A DNA stretch of 56,819 bases from Clostridiales bacterium (GCA_022799115.1 JAAWNT010000014.1:1-56819), one strand, 5' to 3'; shown: positions 33,578 to 41,905, counted from the stretch's first letter. Translations and numbers: made by a program. The notes: a model not told the origin generated them from the sequence alone.

Positions 33578-34714
33578 TTAGGAATTAGATTCCTCCTTAT
33601 AGTTCCCCAAAAAAGAAAAGCTTGGCAGCTCGTCGGAGAGGGAGCATAGCAGGCTGAGCACCTCGGGATTGTGTGAATTTCCAGAAAAATCAAGATAAAA
33701 CAGATATTCAAAGCTTTTGCCCGGGATAGGCCGAGACTCAATTTTAGTCAGATTCAGTCCATGCAAGGCGAATCGGGCCAACGTCCGATAGAGAGATCCT
33801 GTAACATGGGGAAGGGAAAAACACAGGCTGATCTTGTCCGCTTGATGCGGGATACAAGGATGCTTTGCGATTACGATAAACCGGGTGCAGTTGTTCTCTA
33901 CATTTTGAATATCACCGCTGAGGATGGAGAGGCCATACCGCTCTACCGCCTCTTTGGAACAGATGGCGGCCGCCGTCCGGTTTTGGGACTGAGCCACCAT
34001 CTTGGCGGCGGCGGCAGTGTTGGAGTATTCGCACACCTGATAGCCTCCGGCATGCAAAAATTCCGAGCATTGGGCTAAACCCTGAGGGTGGGAGTACACG
34101 GTGCGGATTTCTTCCAGGGCTACGCCCGGATTTGCCGCCAAATAGTGATGAATGGGAAGATCAGTAGCTCCCACGATAAAGAAGCGATATTTTAAGATTA
34201 AGTCATATACATCGATCACCGAACCTGCTGAGGAGTTCTCCACCGGGACCACGCCGAACTCCGCCTCTCCGGATGCCACAGCAGCGAATACCTGGGGAAA
34301 CTGGGTGTAAAAGCGCAGTTCCCCCTCTGGAAAGAAGGTCTGTGCCGCCCGGTGGGAATAGGAGCCGGAGACCCCTGGACAGGCTACAGAACAGCCGGTA
34401 TGACCAGACAGCGTGCTGGGAGCCTCCTGAATCAACTGCCGCAGCGCGTCCCCACCGCCCAAGGCGTCGTGCTGCAAAGCCCGGCTGACGTCCATCAGGG
34501 TTGCAAAGAGTATTTTAGCCGCTCCGCCGTACTCGCCGCCCTCCTGCTCTACACGGTCCAGAATTTCCTGTTCCCGCCCGGTGTTAAGCACCGGCAGATG
34601 GTCCCGTGCTTTTACTTGCGCCACTTGTCGGGCGCAGTCCATGCGGCTCTGAAACAGGGAGAGCAGCTGTTTATCGATCTGATCAATTTCTTTTCGGATT
34701 TCTTCTAAGGTCAT
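33578..34714 (-). CDS. pheA: Bifunctional chorismate mutase / prephenate dehydratase
   Basis: Converts chorismate to prephenate and on to phenylpyruvate for phenylalanine. 378 residues in three parts: AroQ-type chorismate mutase (1-85; IRKEIDQIDKQLLSLFQSRM, KARDHLPV), prephenate dehydratase (about 108-285; GVSGSYSHRAA, VPVENSSAGSV, STNTAAAA-like YSNTAAAAKM, NCTRFIVIAK with the catalytic Thr-Arg-Phe), and a C-terminal ACT domain for Phe feedback (SLPHVTGSLYRTLARFALHGLNLTKIESRP, including the ESRP motif). Last gene of the aro operon; its start overlaps the aroC stop by 4 bases. Confidence 0.96.
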   Translation of the reverse strand: MTLEEIRKEIDQIDKQLLSLFQSRMDCARQVAQVKARDHLPVLNTGREQEILDRVEQEGGEYGGAAKILFATLMDVSRALQHDALGGGDALRQLIQEAPSTLSGHTGCSVACPGVSGSYSHRAAQTFFPEGELRFYTQFPQVFAAVASGEAEFGVVPVENSSAGSVIDVYDLILKYRFFIVGATDLPIHHYLAANPGVALEEIRTVYSHPQGLAQCSEFLHAGGYQVCEYSNTAAAAKMVAQSQNRTAAAICSKEAVERYGLSILSGDIQNVENNCTRFIVIAKHPCIPHQADKISLCFSLPHVTGSLYRTLARFALHGLNLTKIESRPIPGKSFEYLFYLDFSGNSHNPEVLSLLCSLSDELPSFSFLGNYKEESNS

Positions 34715-35799
34715 AGCTTGTTTCCCTCCGCCATCAGATTGAGAATCGCCACGGCCACCGCCGCTTCCACAACGGGGACAGCCCGGGGTACGATGCAGGG
34801 ATCGTGCCGGCCCTGTACCGCAAGTTCCGCGTTTTGCCCGGTAACCAAATCCACCGTGTTCTGGGTTTGGGAAATAGAAGCGGTGGGTTTAATCGCGGTG
34901 CGCAGCACAATCGGCATGCCGGTGGTTATACCGCCCAAAATTCCTCCGGCATGATTGGTAACGGTGCGAACGTTACCGTCCACCATCCGAAAGGGATCGT
35001 TGTGCTGGCTGCCGGTTAGATCTGCGGCGGCGAAGCCATCGCCAAACTCCACCCCTTTGACAGCAGGGATACCGAACAGCAGGGAGGAAAGCACGTTTTC
35101 CACCCCGCCGAACATGGGGGAACCCAAACCGGCGGGAACGCCTACCGCCGCGCACTCTACGATGCCTCCCACACTGTCCAGGGAAAGGCGGGCTTGTTCC
35201 ACGGCGTCCCGCATAGGCAATTCTGCTTCGGGATTGACCAGAGAGAAATTCATATGGGACAGCCGTTGAAGCAAGGGGCCGTCCACGTCCACCGGATCAA
35301 AGGGCTGATCGACGATTCCGCGGATGGAGTAGATATGCGCGCCAATGTCAATGCCCCGCCGTTTAAGAATCTGGCGGCATACCGCCCCGGCGAACACCAA
35401 AGGCGCGGTAAGCCGTCCGGAGAAATGACCGCCGCCCCGTATGTCGTTGTAGCCCTGATAGCGTATATATCCGGTGTAATCGGCATGTCCCGGGCGGGGA
35501 AGGACAGAAAGGTTTTGATAGTCCCCCGAGCGGGTGTTGGTATTGCGGATTAAAGCGCATAAAGGAGCTCCGGTGGTCCGGCCTTCCAACATTCCGGAGA
35601 GAATTTCCGGAAGATCCTTTTCTTTGCGGGGGGTGGCGGTGCGGTCATGGCCTGGCGCGCGGCGGGCCATCTGAATTTGCAATTCGTCGAGATCGATAGC
35701 CTCCCCTGCAGGCAGGCCGTCCAGCGTTACGCCGATCCCGGGCCCGTGGCTTTCACCAAAGATGGAAAGATGAATGGGATTCCCCCAGTTAGATGACAT
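34711..35799 (-). CDS. aroC: Chorismate synthase
   Basis: FMN-dependent final step of the shikimate pathway (EPSP to chorismate). 362 residues. Start SSNWGNPIHLSIFGESHGPG; signature GESHGPGIG, RAPGHDRTATPRKE, RPGHADYTGYIRY, DIRGGGHFSGRLTAP, and GGITTGMPIVLRTAIKPT. Overlaps aroA at its start (11 bases) and pheA at its end, so it is translationally coupled on both sides. Confidence 0.97.
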   Translation of the reverse strand: MSSNWGNPIHLSIFGESHGPGIGVTLDGLPAGEAIDLDELQIQMARRAPGHDRTATPRKEKDLPEILSGMLEGRTTGAPLCALIRNTNTRSGDYQNLSVLPRPGHADYTGYIRYQGYNDIRGGGHFSGRLTAPLVFAGAVCRQILKRRGIDIGAHIYSIRGIVDQPFDPVDVDGPLLQRLSHMNFSLVNPEAELPMRDAVEQARLSLDSVGGIVECAAVGVPAGLGSPMFGGVENVLSSLLFGIPAVKGVEFGDGFAAADLTGSQHNDPFRMVDGNVRTVTNHAGGILGGITTGMPIVLRTAIKPTASISQTQNTVDLVTGQNAELAVQGRHDPCIVPRAVPVVEAAVAVAILNLMAEGNKL

Positions 35800-37054
35800 G
35801 AGCGCGTCCTCCTAATCGGTTGTATTGGCTGAAGAAATCGGGATAGGATTTGTTGATGCTTTGTGCATCGGTAATTTCCACCGGCGTTTCGGCCCGCAGC
35901 GCCGCCACAGAAAGGGACATCACGATGCGATGGTCGTTGTAGCCCAGAGCCTTACCCCCGATAAGCTTGGGAGTTCCGGTAATAATCAGACCGTCGGGCA
36001 GCTGCTCCACATTGCCGCCCAGGCGGGTAAGCCCGTCTGTGATGGCAGCCAGCCGGTCGCTTTCCTTGATGCGCAGCCGGGCCGCGCCGGTGATGCGGGT
36101 CACTCCGCTGGAAAGGGCCCCGGTTACCGCCAGAATGGGCGCCAGGTCGGGGATCTGCGCGGCGTCAATATCAATGCCATTGAGCGTATTGGGAGCAACC
36201 ATCAGCCCCTCCTCGGTAAACTTGACGGCGGCTCCAAACCTCTGGAACAGTTCAGCGGCCGCCCGATCTCCCTGGGTGGACGAGGGGGACAGCCCCTGGA
36301 TCACCAGGGGGTGTTTCCCCAGAGCTCCCGCGGCAAGGAAGAAGGCGGCTTGGGACCAGTCCCCTTCCACAACGCAGTCATGGGGTTGATACCGCTGATT
36401 TCCCGGTATCAGATAGCCGTCGGGCAGGACCTGTACCCGGACGCCGAACTGTTCCATGATTTCCAGAGTCATATCCACATACCCGGCGGATTCCAGAGGG
36501 CTGGTAAGAATAATCCGGCTGTCTCCGTTTAAGATGGGCAGAGCCAACAGCAATCCGGTGACGAACTGGGAGCTGATATCTCCAGGCAGGGAGAAGACCC
36601 CGGGGCAAAGCTGTCCGCTGGTTTGTAGAGGCAGGCCTCCCTGCGTTTCGCAGCGTACCCCCGCCGGTGGCAGACAGTCGAGATAAACCCCAATCGGCCG
36701 CTGGGGGAGTTTGCCGTGGCCGGTGTAGCGGGAAGAGATTCCTCCCGCGGCGGCGATGGGAATCAAAAAGCGCAGGGTAGAGCCCGATTCTCCGCAGTCA
36801 AGCTCTGCGCTGGGCTGGGAAAACAGGCGGGTAGCGTCCACCGTTAGGGTGGAGCCGGTAAGGGTTACCTTGGCGCCCAAAGCCGTTACCGCTTGAATGG
36901 TAACCTGAATGTCGTTGCTCAGAGCGACGTTTTCAATCCGACATACCCCTTGGGAGAGCGCGGCGCACAGAATAACCCGGTGTGCCGCGCTTTTGGAAGG
37001 GGGAACCGTCACCGTTCCCTGAAGAGAGGAGGGGAATAGGGTCACTGAGCTCAT
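35789..37054 (-). CDS. aroA: 3-phosphoshikimate 1-carboxyvinyltransferase (EPSP synthase)
   Basis: Joins shikimate-3-phosphate with PEP. 421 residues of the two-domain inside-out barrel: PPSKSAAHRVILCAAL (Lys/Ser/Arg substrate site), LDCGESGSTLRFLIPIAAAGG, LPQRPIGVYLDCL, GDISSQFVTGLLLALP, and RIKESDRLAAITDGLTRLGG near the C-terminus. The GESGSTLRF motif differs from the glyphosate-sensitive class I LGNAGTAMRP, resembling class II-type or intermediate EPSP synthases; class is an inference. 4-base overlap with aroB. Confidence 0.96.
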   Translation of the reverse strand: MSSVTLFPSSLQGTVTVPPSKSAAHRVILCAALSQGVCRIENVALSNDIQVTIQAVTALGAKVTLTGSTLTVDATRLFSQPSAELDCGESGSTLRFLIPIAAAGGISSRYTGHGKLPQRPIGVYLDCLPPAGVRCETQGGLPLQTSGQLCPGVFSLPGDISSQFVTGLLLALPILNGDSRIILTSPLESAGYVDMTLEIMEQFGVRVQVLPDGYLIPGNQRYQPHDCVVEGDWSQAAFFLAAGALGKHPLVIQGLSPSSTQGDRAAAELFQRFGAAVKFTEEGLMVAPNTLNGIDIDAAQIPDLAPILAVTGALSSGVTRITGAARLRIKESDRLAAITDGLTRLGGNVEQLPDGLIITGTPKLIGGKALGYNDHRIVMSLSVAALRAETPVEITDAQSINKSYPDFFSQYNRLGGRAHVI

Positions 37055-38112
37055 AACGCAGTACCCCCTGTGAGAAATTCAGAGAGCCGGGCATGGGAAA
37101 CTCTGTGCGTAAAGCTGTCCCCAATCTCCCGAAGCAGTACCAAGCGAATGGAATCCCCTGCGCTTTTTTTATCGGAACAGGCGGCCTCAGCCAGTGTTGA
37201 TAGCGGAGAGGGATCGCTCACCGGCAAGCCGTATCGCTGTAAAAGGGCGGCGATTCGTTCTGCGGTTCCCGGCTCTGTGAGCCCCGCCCGCTGGGAGGCA
37301 TTGGTGATCTGCACCATACCCACGCCTACCGCTTCCCCGTGGGTCAGGGTTTCGTAATGATACACTTTTTCCAGGGCGTGGCCCAGGGTGTGCCCGAAAT
37401 TTAATAGCATCCGTTCCCCTTTTTCCCGCTCATCGTGCTCCACGATAATCCGTTTGCAATCCACACAGCGGCGGATCATCTCTTCCAAAAACTCGGACGC
37501 CTGCTCCCGCTCCAACCGCTCAAAAAGAGCTTTGTCACGAATACAGCCGTATTTGATGACTTCGCCCATGCCGTCGGTGAAGAAACGGGGAGGCAGGGTG
37601 CGAAGAGTGTCGGGATCGATCAGCACCAGGCTGGGCTGCCAGAAAGCGCCCGCCAGATTTTTTCCCTGGGGCAGATCCACGCCTGTTTTTCCTCCCACCG
37701 AGGAATCTACCTGAGCCAGCAGGGAGGTGGGAATTTGAATGAAAGGGACGCCCCTTAAATAGCTCGCCGCGGCAAAACCTGCCATATCGCCGGTTACTCC
37801 GCCGCCCAAAGCCACCACAAAATCGGTGCGGGTGAGGCCTCGCTCCACAAATTCAGTGAGCATGCCCTCTACAGTGGAGAGCCGTTTTGATCCCTCCCCA
37901 GCGGGAAAGAAATAAGCGGAAGCAGAAAATCCCGCCCGAGTGAGGGAATCCACCACTGTTTGCCCATAAAGGGGAATGGTGTTGCTGTCCCCGACCACTA
38001 CGGTTCGCTTGGCGGAAGGAAACAGTTCGGCTGCTCGCAGCCCCACATCGGGCAGGCAGCCCCGGCGGATAACGATTTGATAGGGGGTGGCGGTGTGTAC
38101 GGTCAATTCCAT
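37051..38112 (-). CDS. aroB: 3-dehydroquinate synthase
   Basis: NAD+- and metal-dependent cyclisation of DAHP. 353 residues. NAD-binding VVALGGGVTGDMAGFAAASY, substrate loop IPTSLLAQVDSSVGGKTGVD, GAFWQP, GMGEVIKYGCI, and metal ligands in NFGHTLGHALE (His) and the HGEAVGVGM motif (His). Its ATG shares a base with the tyrA stop, so the operon is tightly packed. Confidence 0.97.
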   Translation of the reverse strand: MELTVHTATPYQIVIRRGCLPDVGLRAAELFPSAKRTVVVGDSNTIPLYGQTVVDSLTRAGFSASAYFFPAGEGSKRLSTVEGMLTEFVERGLTRTDFVVALGGGVTGDMAGFAAASYLRGVPFIQIPTSLLAQVDSSVGGKTGVDLPQGKNLAGAFWQPSLVLIDPDTLRTLPPRFFTDGMGEVIKYGCIRDKALFERLEREQASEFLEEMIRRCVDCKRIIVEHDEREKGERMLLNFGHTLGHALEKVYHYETLTHGEAVGVGMVQITNASQRAGLTEPGTAERIAALLQRYGLPVSDPSPLSTLAEAACSDKKSAGDSIRLVLLREIGDSFTHRVSHARLSEFLTGGTAL

Positions 38113-38942
38113 TATTCTCCCAATGCCTCCTTAATCTGTCGGCCGCACCGAAGCAAAGCCTGCAGCGCGTTCCGGTCGTTGTTTTCAATGGTGTTTTTAA
38201 TGCCATCCAGATGGCGGATGAGTTCCGTAAGCTCCTCCACCAAAGGCTCCCGGTTTTCCAAAAACAGCTCCGCCCACAGCGCCTCGTTGATGCGGGCCAC
38301 TCGGGAGACGTCTCGGTAACTGCCCGCCGAGAAGCCCTTGTGCCCGGGACATTGCGGGCTCATCACATAGGCGCAGGCCAGGGCGTGGGGGACCTGGGAG
38401 GTAAAAGCGATCATCCGATCGTGCTCGGCGGCTGTGGTCACCCGGATGCAGCCGAAGCCGATCTCCAGGGCCAGCTGTTTGAGGGTATCCACCGCTAGCT
38501 TGGGAGCTTCACAGGGGACGATGATATAGCTGGCCCCGTTGAAGAGCGAGGCCTCCGAGGCCTCGAACCCGCTGCGCTCCTTGCCGGCCATGGGATGGCT
38601 GCCCGCAAAGACAAACCCATGGAGCTGGGAAAGAGCGGTGAGTTGTTCGCAGACAAAGGTTTTCACCCCGCAGGCGTCGGTCACCAGCCCGCCTGGGCGG
38701 AAATGGGAGGCGTTTTGCTTGACAAACGAAACGGCCGCCTCCGGGTAGAGACACAGGTATACCACGTCCGCCTGAGAAAGAGCGGTTGGATCCCCCGCCT
38801 GATGGATTGCGCCGGTGCGCAACGCCGAATCAACCACTGCGGGGTTCTGATCGAACCCCGTCACCCGATGTTCGGTGTATTCGCTGAAAGCTTTGGCCAA
38901 GGATCCTCCGATCAGGCCCAGGCCGATGATTGCTATATTCAT
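38112..38942 (-). CDS. tyrA: Prephenate dehydrogenase
   Basis: NAD(P)+-dependent oxidative decarboxylation of prephenate to 4-hydroxyphenylpyruvate for tyrosine. 276 residues; Rossmann GLGLIGGSLA at 7-16, DACGVKTFV, SHPMAGKERSGFEAS (active-site His and Gly-Lys-E), and a helical C-terminal domain with FTSQVPHALACAYV and GSYRDVSRVA. No C-terminal ACT domain, unlike B. subtilis TyrA, so tyrosine feedback through ACT is absent. The start at 38942 (MNIAIIGLGL) was chosen by family alignment. It follows aroF by 100 bases. Confidence 0.95.
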   Translation of the reverse strand: MNIAIIGLGLIGGSLAKAFSEYTEHRVTGFDQNPAVVDSALRTGAIHQAGDPTALSQADVVYLCLYPEAAVSFVKQNASHFRPGGLVTDACGVKTFVCEQLTALSQLHGFVFAGSHPMAGKERSGFEASEASLFNGASYIIVPCEAPKLAVDTLKQLALEIGFGCIRVTTAAEHDRMIAFTSQVPHALACAYVMSPQCPGHKGFSAGSYRDVSRVARINEALWAELFLENREPLVEELTELIRHLDGIKNTIENNDRNALQALLRCGRQIKEALGE

Positions 38943-39042
38943 AGTGAGGTTCCGCCTTTGTAACAAAATTTTTCCAAGGCCGCCGGGATGGGGAATGTCC
39001 CATCAGGCGGGGCTTGTTCTCCGGGAGCCGGAAACATCCGGA

Positions 39043-40059
39043 TCAGTGAGTGCGGCCGAAGGCCTCTCCTACCTCGAAAATGCGTTTGGCGACGCTGTCG
39101 AACTGCTGAGGAGTGAGAGACTGCGCGCCGTCTGAAAGGGCGCGGCTGGGATCGTTGTGCACCTCAATGATGAGGCCGTCGGCTCCTGCCGCCACCGCCG
39201 CCATGGCGAGGGGTTCTACCAGCCAGGAAATGCCGGAAGCGTGGCTGGGATCCACGATGACTGGCAGATGAGACAGCTTTTTGAGGATGGGAACCGCCGA
39301 GATATCTAAGGTATTCCGAGTATAAGTCTCATAGGTGCGAATTCCCCGTTCGCACAGGATCACCTGGTCGTTGCCGCCCGCCATGATATACTCGGCGCTC
39401 ATCAGCAGTTCCTCAATGGTGGAGGATAAACCGCGTTTTAAAAGGATGGGCTTGTTGATGCGGCCCAACTCCTTAAGCAGCTCAAAGTTCTGCATGTTCC
39501 TGGCTCCCACCTGGATGATATCCACATCTTCAAACAGTTCGATGTGGGAAACCCGCATAATCTCCGTGACGATGGGCAGACCGGTTTTTTTGCGGGCCTC
39601 TTTTAATAGTTCCAGGCCCTCGGCTTTCAGCCCCTGGAAGGCATAGGGAGAAGTTCTGGGCTTGAAAGCGCCTCCGCGCAGGAACTGGGCGCCGGAAGCT
39701 TTTACGCTTTCAGCTACCTTGCAAATCTGCGCCTCGCTTTCCACCGAACAGGGTCCGGCCATCAAGGCGATGCTTCCGTCCCCGATCTTCTGTCCGGTGG
39801 GCAGGGTGACGACGGTATTGTCCGGGTGGAATTTCCGGTTGGCCTTTTTGTAGGGCTCTTGAACCCGCTTGACGCTCTCCACAATGTCCTGAGCGGAGAT
39901 GTAGTCGATGTCAACCACTGAAGTATCGCCGATCAAACCCAGCACGGTGGACTGGGTGCCGAACCAGGCGTTTACCTTGACGTTATATTGCTGTTGCAGA
40001 GAGCTTGAAAACTCCTGTAGCTGATCTTGGGTGCATTGGGGTTTTAATACGATAATCAT
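39043..40059 (-). CDS. aroF: 3-deoxy-7-phosphoheptulonate (DAHP) synthase, type I with N-terminal ferredoxin-like domain
   Basis: First step of the aromatic pathway (PEP plus erythrose-4-phosphate). 338 residues. Residues 1-70 form the ferredoxin-like/ACT-like regulatory domain of the Thermotoga/Bacillus class (MIIVLKPQCTQDQLQEF); the TIM barrel follows, with MAGPCSVESEAQI, GAFKPRTSPYAFQG, LLKRGLSSTIEEL, GNDQVILCERGIRTYE, and PVIVDPSHASG (metal-binding Asp/His). Known relatives are feedback-inhibited by Tyr and Phe through the N-terminal domain. GGAGGAAT precedes the ATG. First enzyme gene after the leader and attenuator-like terminator. Confidence 0.96.
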   Translation of the reverse strand: MIIVLKPQCTQDQLQEFSSSLQQQYNVKVNAWFGTQSTVLGLIGDTSVVDIDYISAQDIVESVKRVQEPYKKANRKFHPDNTVVTLPTGQKIGDGSIALMAGPCSVESEAQICKVAESVKASGAQFLRGGAFKPRTSPYAFQGLKAEGLELLKEARKKTGLPIVTEIMRVSHIELFEDVDIIQVGARNMQNFELLKELGRINKPILLKRGLSSTIEELLMSAEYIMAGGNDQVILCERGIRTYETYTRNTLDISAVPILKKLSHLPVIVDPSHASGISWLVEPLAMAAVAAGADGLIIEVHNDPSRALSDGAQSLTPQQFDSVAKRIFEVGEAFGRTH

Positions 40060-40159
40060 AATATAATTCCTCCTAAGGGGACAGCCGGTCGAGGAAAAGA
40101 ATGCGGCCGCAATTCTTAAAGAAACGACGGACTGCCGTCAATTTATTATAGCAGGACAA

Positions 40160-40198
40160 ACAAAAAGACAGCGGCACTCACTGTGAGTTCCGCTGTCT
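40160..40198 (-). terminator. Intrinsic terminator between leader ORF and aroF (attenuator candidate)
   Basis: On the minus strand AGACAGCGG-AACTCAC pairs with its partner across a 3-base loop (15 pairs, one mismatch at 40175/40189), followed by TTTTTGTTT. It lies about 50 bases after the leader ORF stop and about 100 bases before aroF, in the operon's transcript. A TATAAT (minus strand, complement of 40147-40152 region) just beyond it might start some aroF transcripts independently. Confidence 0.8.
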
Positions 40199-40245
40199 GT
40201 ACGATCGTCCTATTATACAATGGAAGAGGGCGTTATAAAACGCGC

Positions 40246-40371
40246 TCAATAGGCGGTATCCATTTCGGAAGCATTCACAGCTTTGATTTTCAGGCATGCC
40301 CAAAACTCCCAGTTAAAATAGCTGGGAGTACCAAAGCTGATAAATCGTTTTGTCTGTGCGTAAACGATCAT
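40246..40371 (-). CDS. 41-aa leader peptide candidate, aromatic-rich
   Basis: Short ORF MIVYAQTKRFISFGTPSYFN followed by WEFWACLKIKAVNASEMDTA and Tyr. AAAGGA lies 8 bases before the ATG. The run SYFNWEFW contains five aromatic residues in eight (Tyr, Phe, Trp, Phe, Trp). The codons of this run lie within a hairpin (ACTCCCAG/CTGGGAGT), so a ribosome stalled for lack of Tyr, Phe or Trp tRNA would melt it. It is in the leader of the aro operon, with a promoter upstream (40427-40456) and a terminator downstream (40160-40198). Role as attenuation leader is inferred; a functional small protein is the alternative. Confidence 0.6.
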   Translation of the reverse strand: MIVYAQTKRFISFGTPSYFNWEFWACLKIKAVNASEMDTAY

Positions 40372-40426
40372 AACGAATGTCCTTTCCTGCGGCGGGTAAG
40401 GCCGCGCTGATGGATAACTTATTGTT

Positions 40427-40456
40427 ATCATAATACGTCCACCCGCGAGTTGTCAA
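40427..40456 (-). promoter_or_regulatory. Promoter of the aro operon leader
   Basis: Minus strand perfect TTGACA (40456-40451), 18-base spacer, TATGAT (40432-40427). An inverted repeat GATAAC-N5-GTTATC (40413-40429) overlaps the -10/start region and may be an operator. Confidence 0.7.
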
Positions 40457-40465
40457 GAGGGTTTG

Positions 40466-40822
40466 TCAAATTGAAGGAGATTCCTTTTGGGAGGCAGTAA
40501 TCAATTCCATCAACAGATTAAAGAGAGAATGCAATATGTCCTGTTGCTCTGCTGACAGACGGGAGAGTTTTTGCTCTAAAAAACTGCTGGAGGGCTCAGG
40601 GGTAGTGCCTAGCAGCATAAAGTCGACGGATACATATAAGGTGTCACAGAGTAGTTTCAGCGTACTGACAGAAATTCCAACCGTTCCCCGCTCTAAATTG
40701 GAGAGATGCTGTGGAGAAATTTGAAGAAGCTCTGCAAGCTTTTCTTGTGTCAGTCCGGCGTTTTCCCTTACTTGTTTAATCCGTTTTCCTATTTCAACGT
40801 TGATTTCCTTTTTTTCTTTCAT
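40466..40822 (-). CDS. XRE-family transcriptional regulator, 118 aa
   Basis: N-terminal Cro/C1 HTH (about residues 10-66): INVEIGKRIKQVRENAGLTQ, KLAELLQISPQHLSNLERG and VSTLKLLCDTLYVSVDFML. The C-terminal 45 residues are a helical segment (LSRLSAEQQDILHSLFNLLM). ATG at 40822 with GAGGTG 6 bases upstream was preferred to a GTG at 40831. It lies directly upstream of the aro leader promoter in the same direction, and divergent from the SLOG-like pseudogene; the AT-rich gap between them (40823-40927) contains AATAGT/ACTATT inverted and AGTTTAAA direct repeats, probable operator sites. Confidence 0.82.
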   Translation of the reverse strand: MKEKKEINVEIGKRIKQVRENAGLTQEKLAELLQISPQHLSNLERGTVGISVSTLKLLCDTLYVSVDFMLLGTTPEPSSSFLEQKLSRLSAEQQDILHSLFNLLMELITASQKESPSI

Positions 40823-40927
40823 ATCAATCACCTCACTACCTCTAGTTTAAATTAAAGTAGTAAGTTTAAACACAATGTAATAAAATAGTAATTATATAAC
40901 TATTAGATTTATAAAAGGGAATCTATC

Positions 40928-41259
40928 ATGAGTATAACCTGCTGTTTCTTTGAATATCGGGATACCGATCAATCTATCCCACCTTACAGGACGAAATCGT
41001 GAAACATATACTACATGTTAAAGTGGATGTATTTTATATGAGAGGGTATGGAAGTTTTGATCGTTATAGTATGGAGATTTTAAAGCGGATTAAAAAAGAA
41101 TTTCCACTTAAACGATTTCTTGTTTTTGCTTATTATCAAAATTTCCATGGAATGGATCATCCAGAAGTTGATGGAATGATAGATCCAAAAGGGCTAGAGC
41201 TTGCGCCAAAGAGAGTTGAAATTGTCCATCGTAACCGCTATAAAAATAACAGAAAATAA
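40928..41259 (+). pseudogene. Frameshifted SLOG-like (Rossmann nucleotide-binding) small protein
   Basis: The first frame reads MSITCCFFEYRDTDQSIPPY, then hits a stop at 41000-41002. Deleting the break, reading continues in another frame as QDEIVKHILHVKV, then FYMRGYGSFDRYSMEILKRI and KGLELAPKRVEIVHRNRY, ending at 41259. Together they follow a SLOG-related family I recognise by pattern: M-x3-CCFFGHRD..., FYVGNQGSFD, VVLAY, PEGLE, PxRFAISxRN. A single missing base near 40985-40987 (CCT TA- CAG GAC) explains the change. The GHR motif is EYR and the usual C-terminal SDYVV is absent, so it is probably decayed. Good AAAAGGGA before the ATG. Family assignment is by memory of the motif. Confidence 0.6.
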
Positions 41260-41278
41260 GAAAGCGCCATTATAACTT

Positions 41279-41334
41279 TGAAGCAGTAAAAAGATGGTAG
41301 ACACAAAAGTGTCTACCATCTTTTTACTGCTTCA
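41279..41334. terminator. Bidirectional terminator with a 26-bp perfect stem
   Basis: Arms 41279-41304 and 41309-41334 are exact reverse complements around an AAAA loop. A and T runs sit inside the stem (AAAAAGATGG / CCATCTTTTT). Lies between the pseudogene and the convergent aroK. Confidence 0.8.
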
Positions 41335-41365
41335 CGGATAACTTGGCAATTTTTTTCATCAGGTT

Positions 41366-41902
41366 TTATGAATTTCCGCCGGCTTCCTCAAGCCCCAGCG
41401 CCTGCAAAATCTCTTTGCACACCGCGCCGGGGGTCCCCTTAGCGGCTACTGTAATGTCGGCGGCTTCCCTATAGAGGGGCAGGCGTTTGTGATAGAGCTC
41501 CTCCATCGCCTTTTCCCGGTCGGGTCGGTTGAGCAGGGGACGTGTGGTGTCTCCACACAACCGGCGTTTGATGATATAAAGCGGCGGATTGAGCAAAACG
41601 ATGGTTCCGTTGTGTTTGAGCGCCTCCCGGTTGCGCGCAAAGGTGAGAGCGCCTCCTCCGGTGGCGATCACCGACCCGCCGGAGCGGGACAGCTCCTGGG
41701 CACACCGGTACTCCATCTCCCGGAAGGCCGCCTCGCCTTCGGAAGCGAAGATTTCCGAGATTTTACGGCCCGCTTGCTGTTCGATGTATTGATCCATGTC
41801 CACAAAGGGAACTTCCAGGCGTCTGGCCAGCCGTTTGCCCACCGTGCTTTTTCCGCAGCCCATAAAACCGCACAGCACGATGTTATAGGGTAACGTCGCC
41901 AT
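41366..41902 (-). CDS. aroK: Shikimate kinase
   Basis: ATP-dependent phosphorylation of shikimate. 178 residues; Walker A GFMGCGKST, shikimate-binding DMDQYIE and IFASEGEAAFREME, the GGGAL motif (ATGGGA), and the lid/adenine loop RRLCGDTTRPLL. ATG at 41902; starts 3 bases after the aroE stop (41906), so the two genes are coupled. Together with the operon at 33578-40059 it supplies the pathway, apart from dehydroquinate dehydratase. Confidence 0.95.
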   Translation of the reverse strand: MATLPYNIVLCGFMGCGKSTVGKRLARRLEVPFVDMDQYIEQQAGRKISEIFASEGEAAFREMEYRCAQELSRSGGSVIATGGGALTFARNREALKHNGTIVLLNPPLYIIKRRLCGDTTRPLLNRPDREKAMEELYHKRLPLYREAADITVAAKGTPGAVCKEILQALGLEEAGGNS

Positions 41903-41905
41903 AGA

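Noticed and set aside
40246-40431. Longer 61-codon version of the aro leader ORF
   Set aside because: The upstream start at 40431 falls at the promoter -10, before the likely transcription start; only the ATG at 40371 has a binding site.
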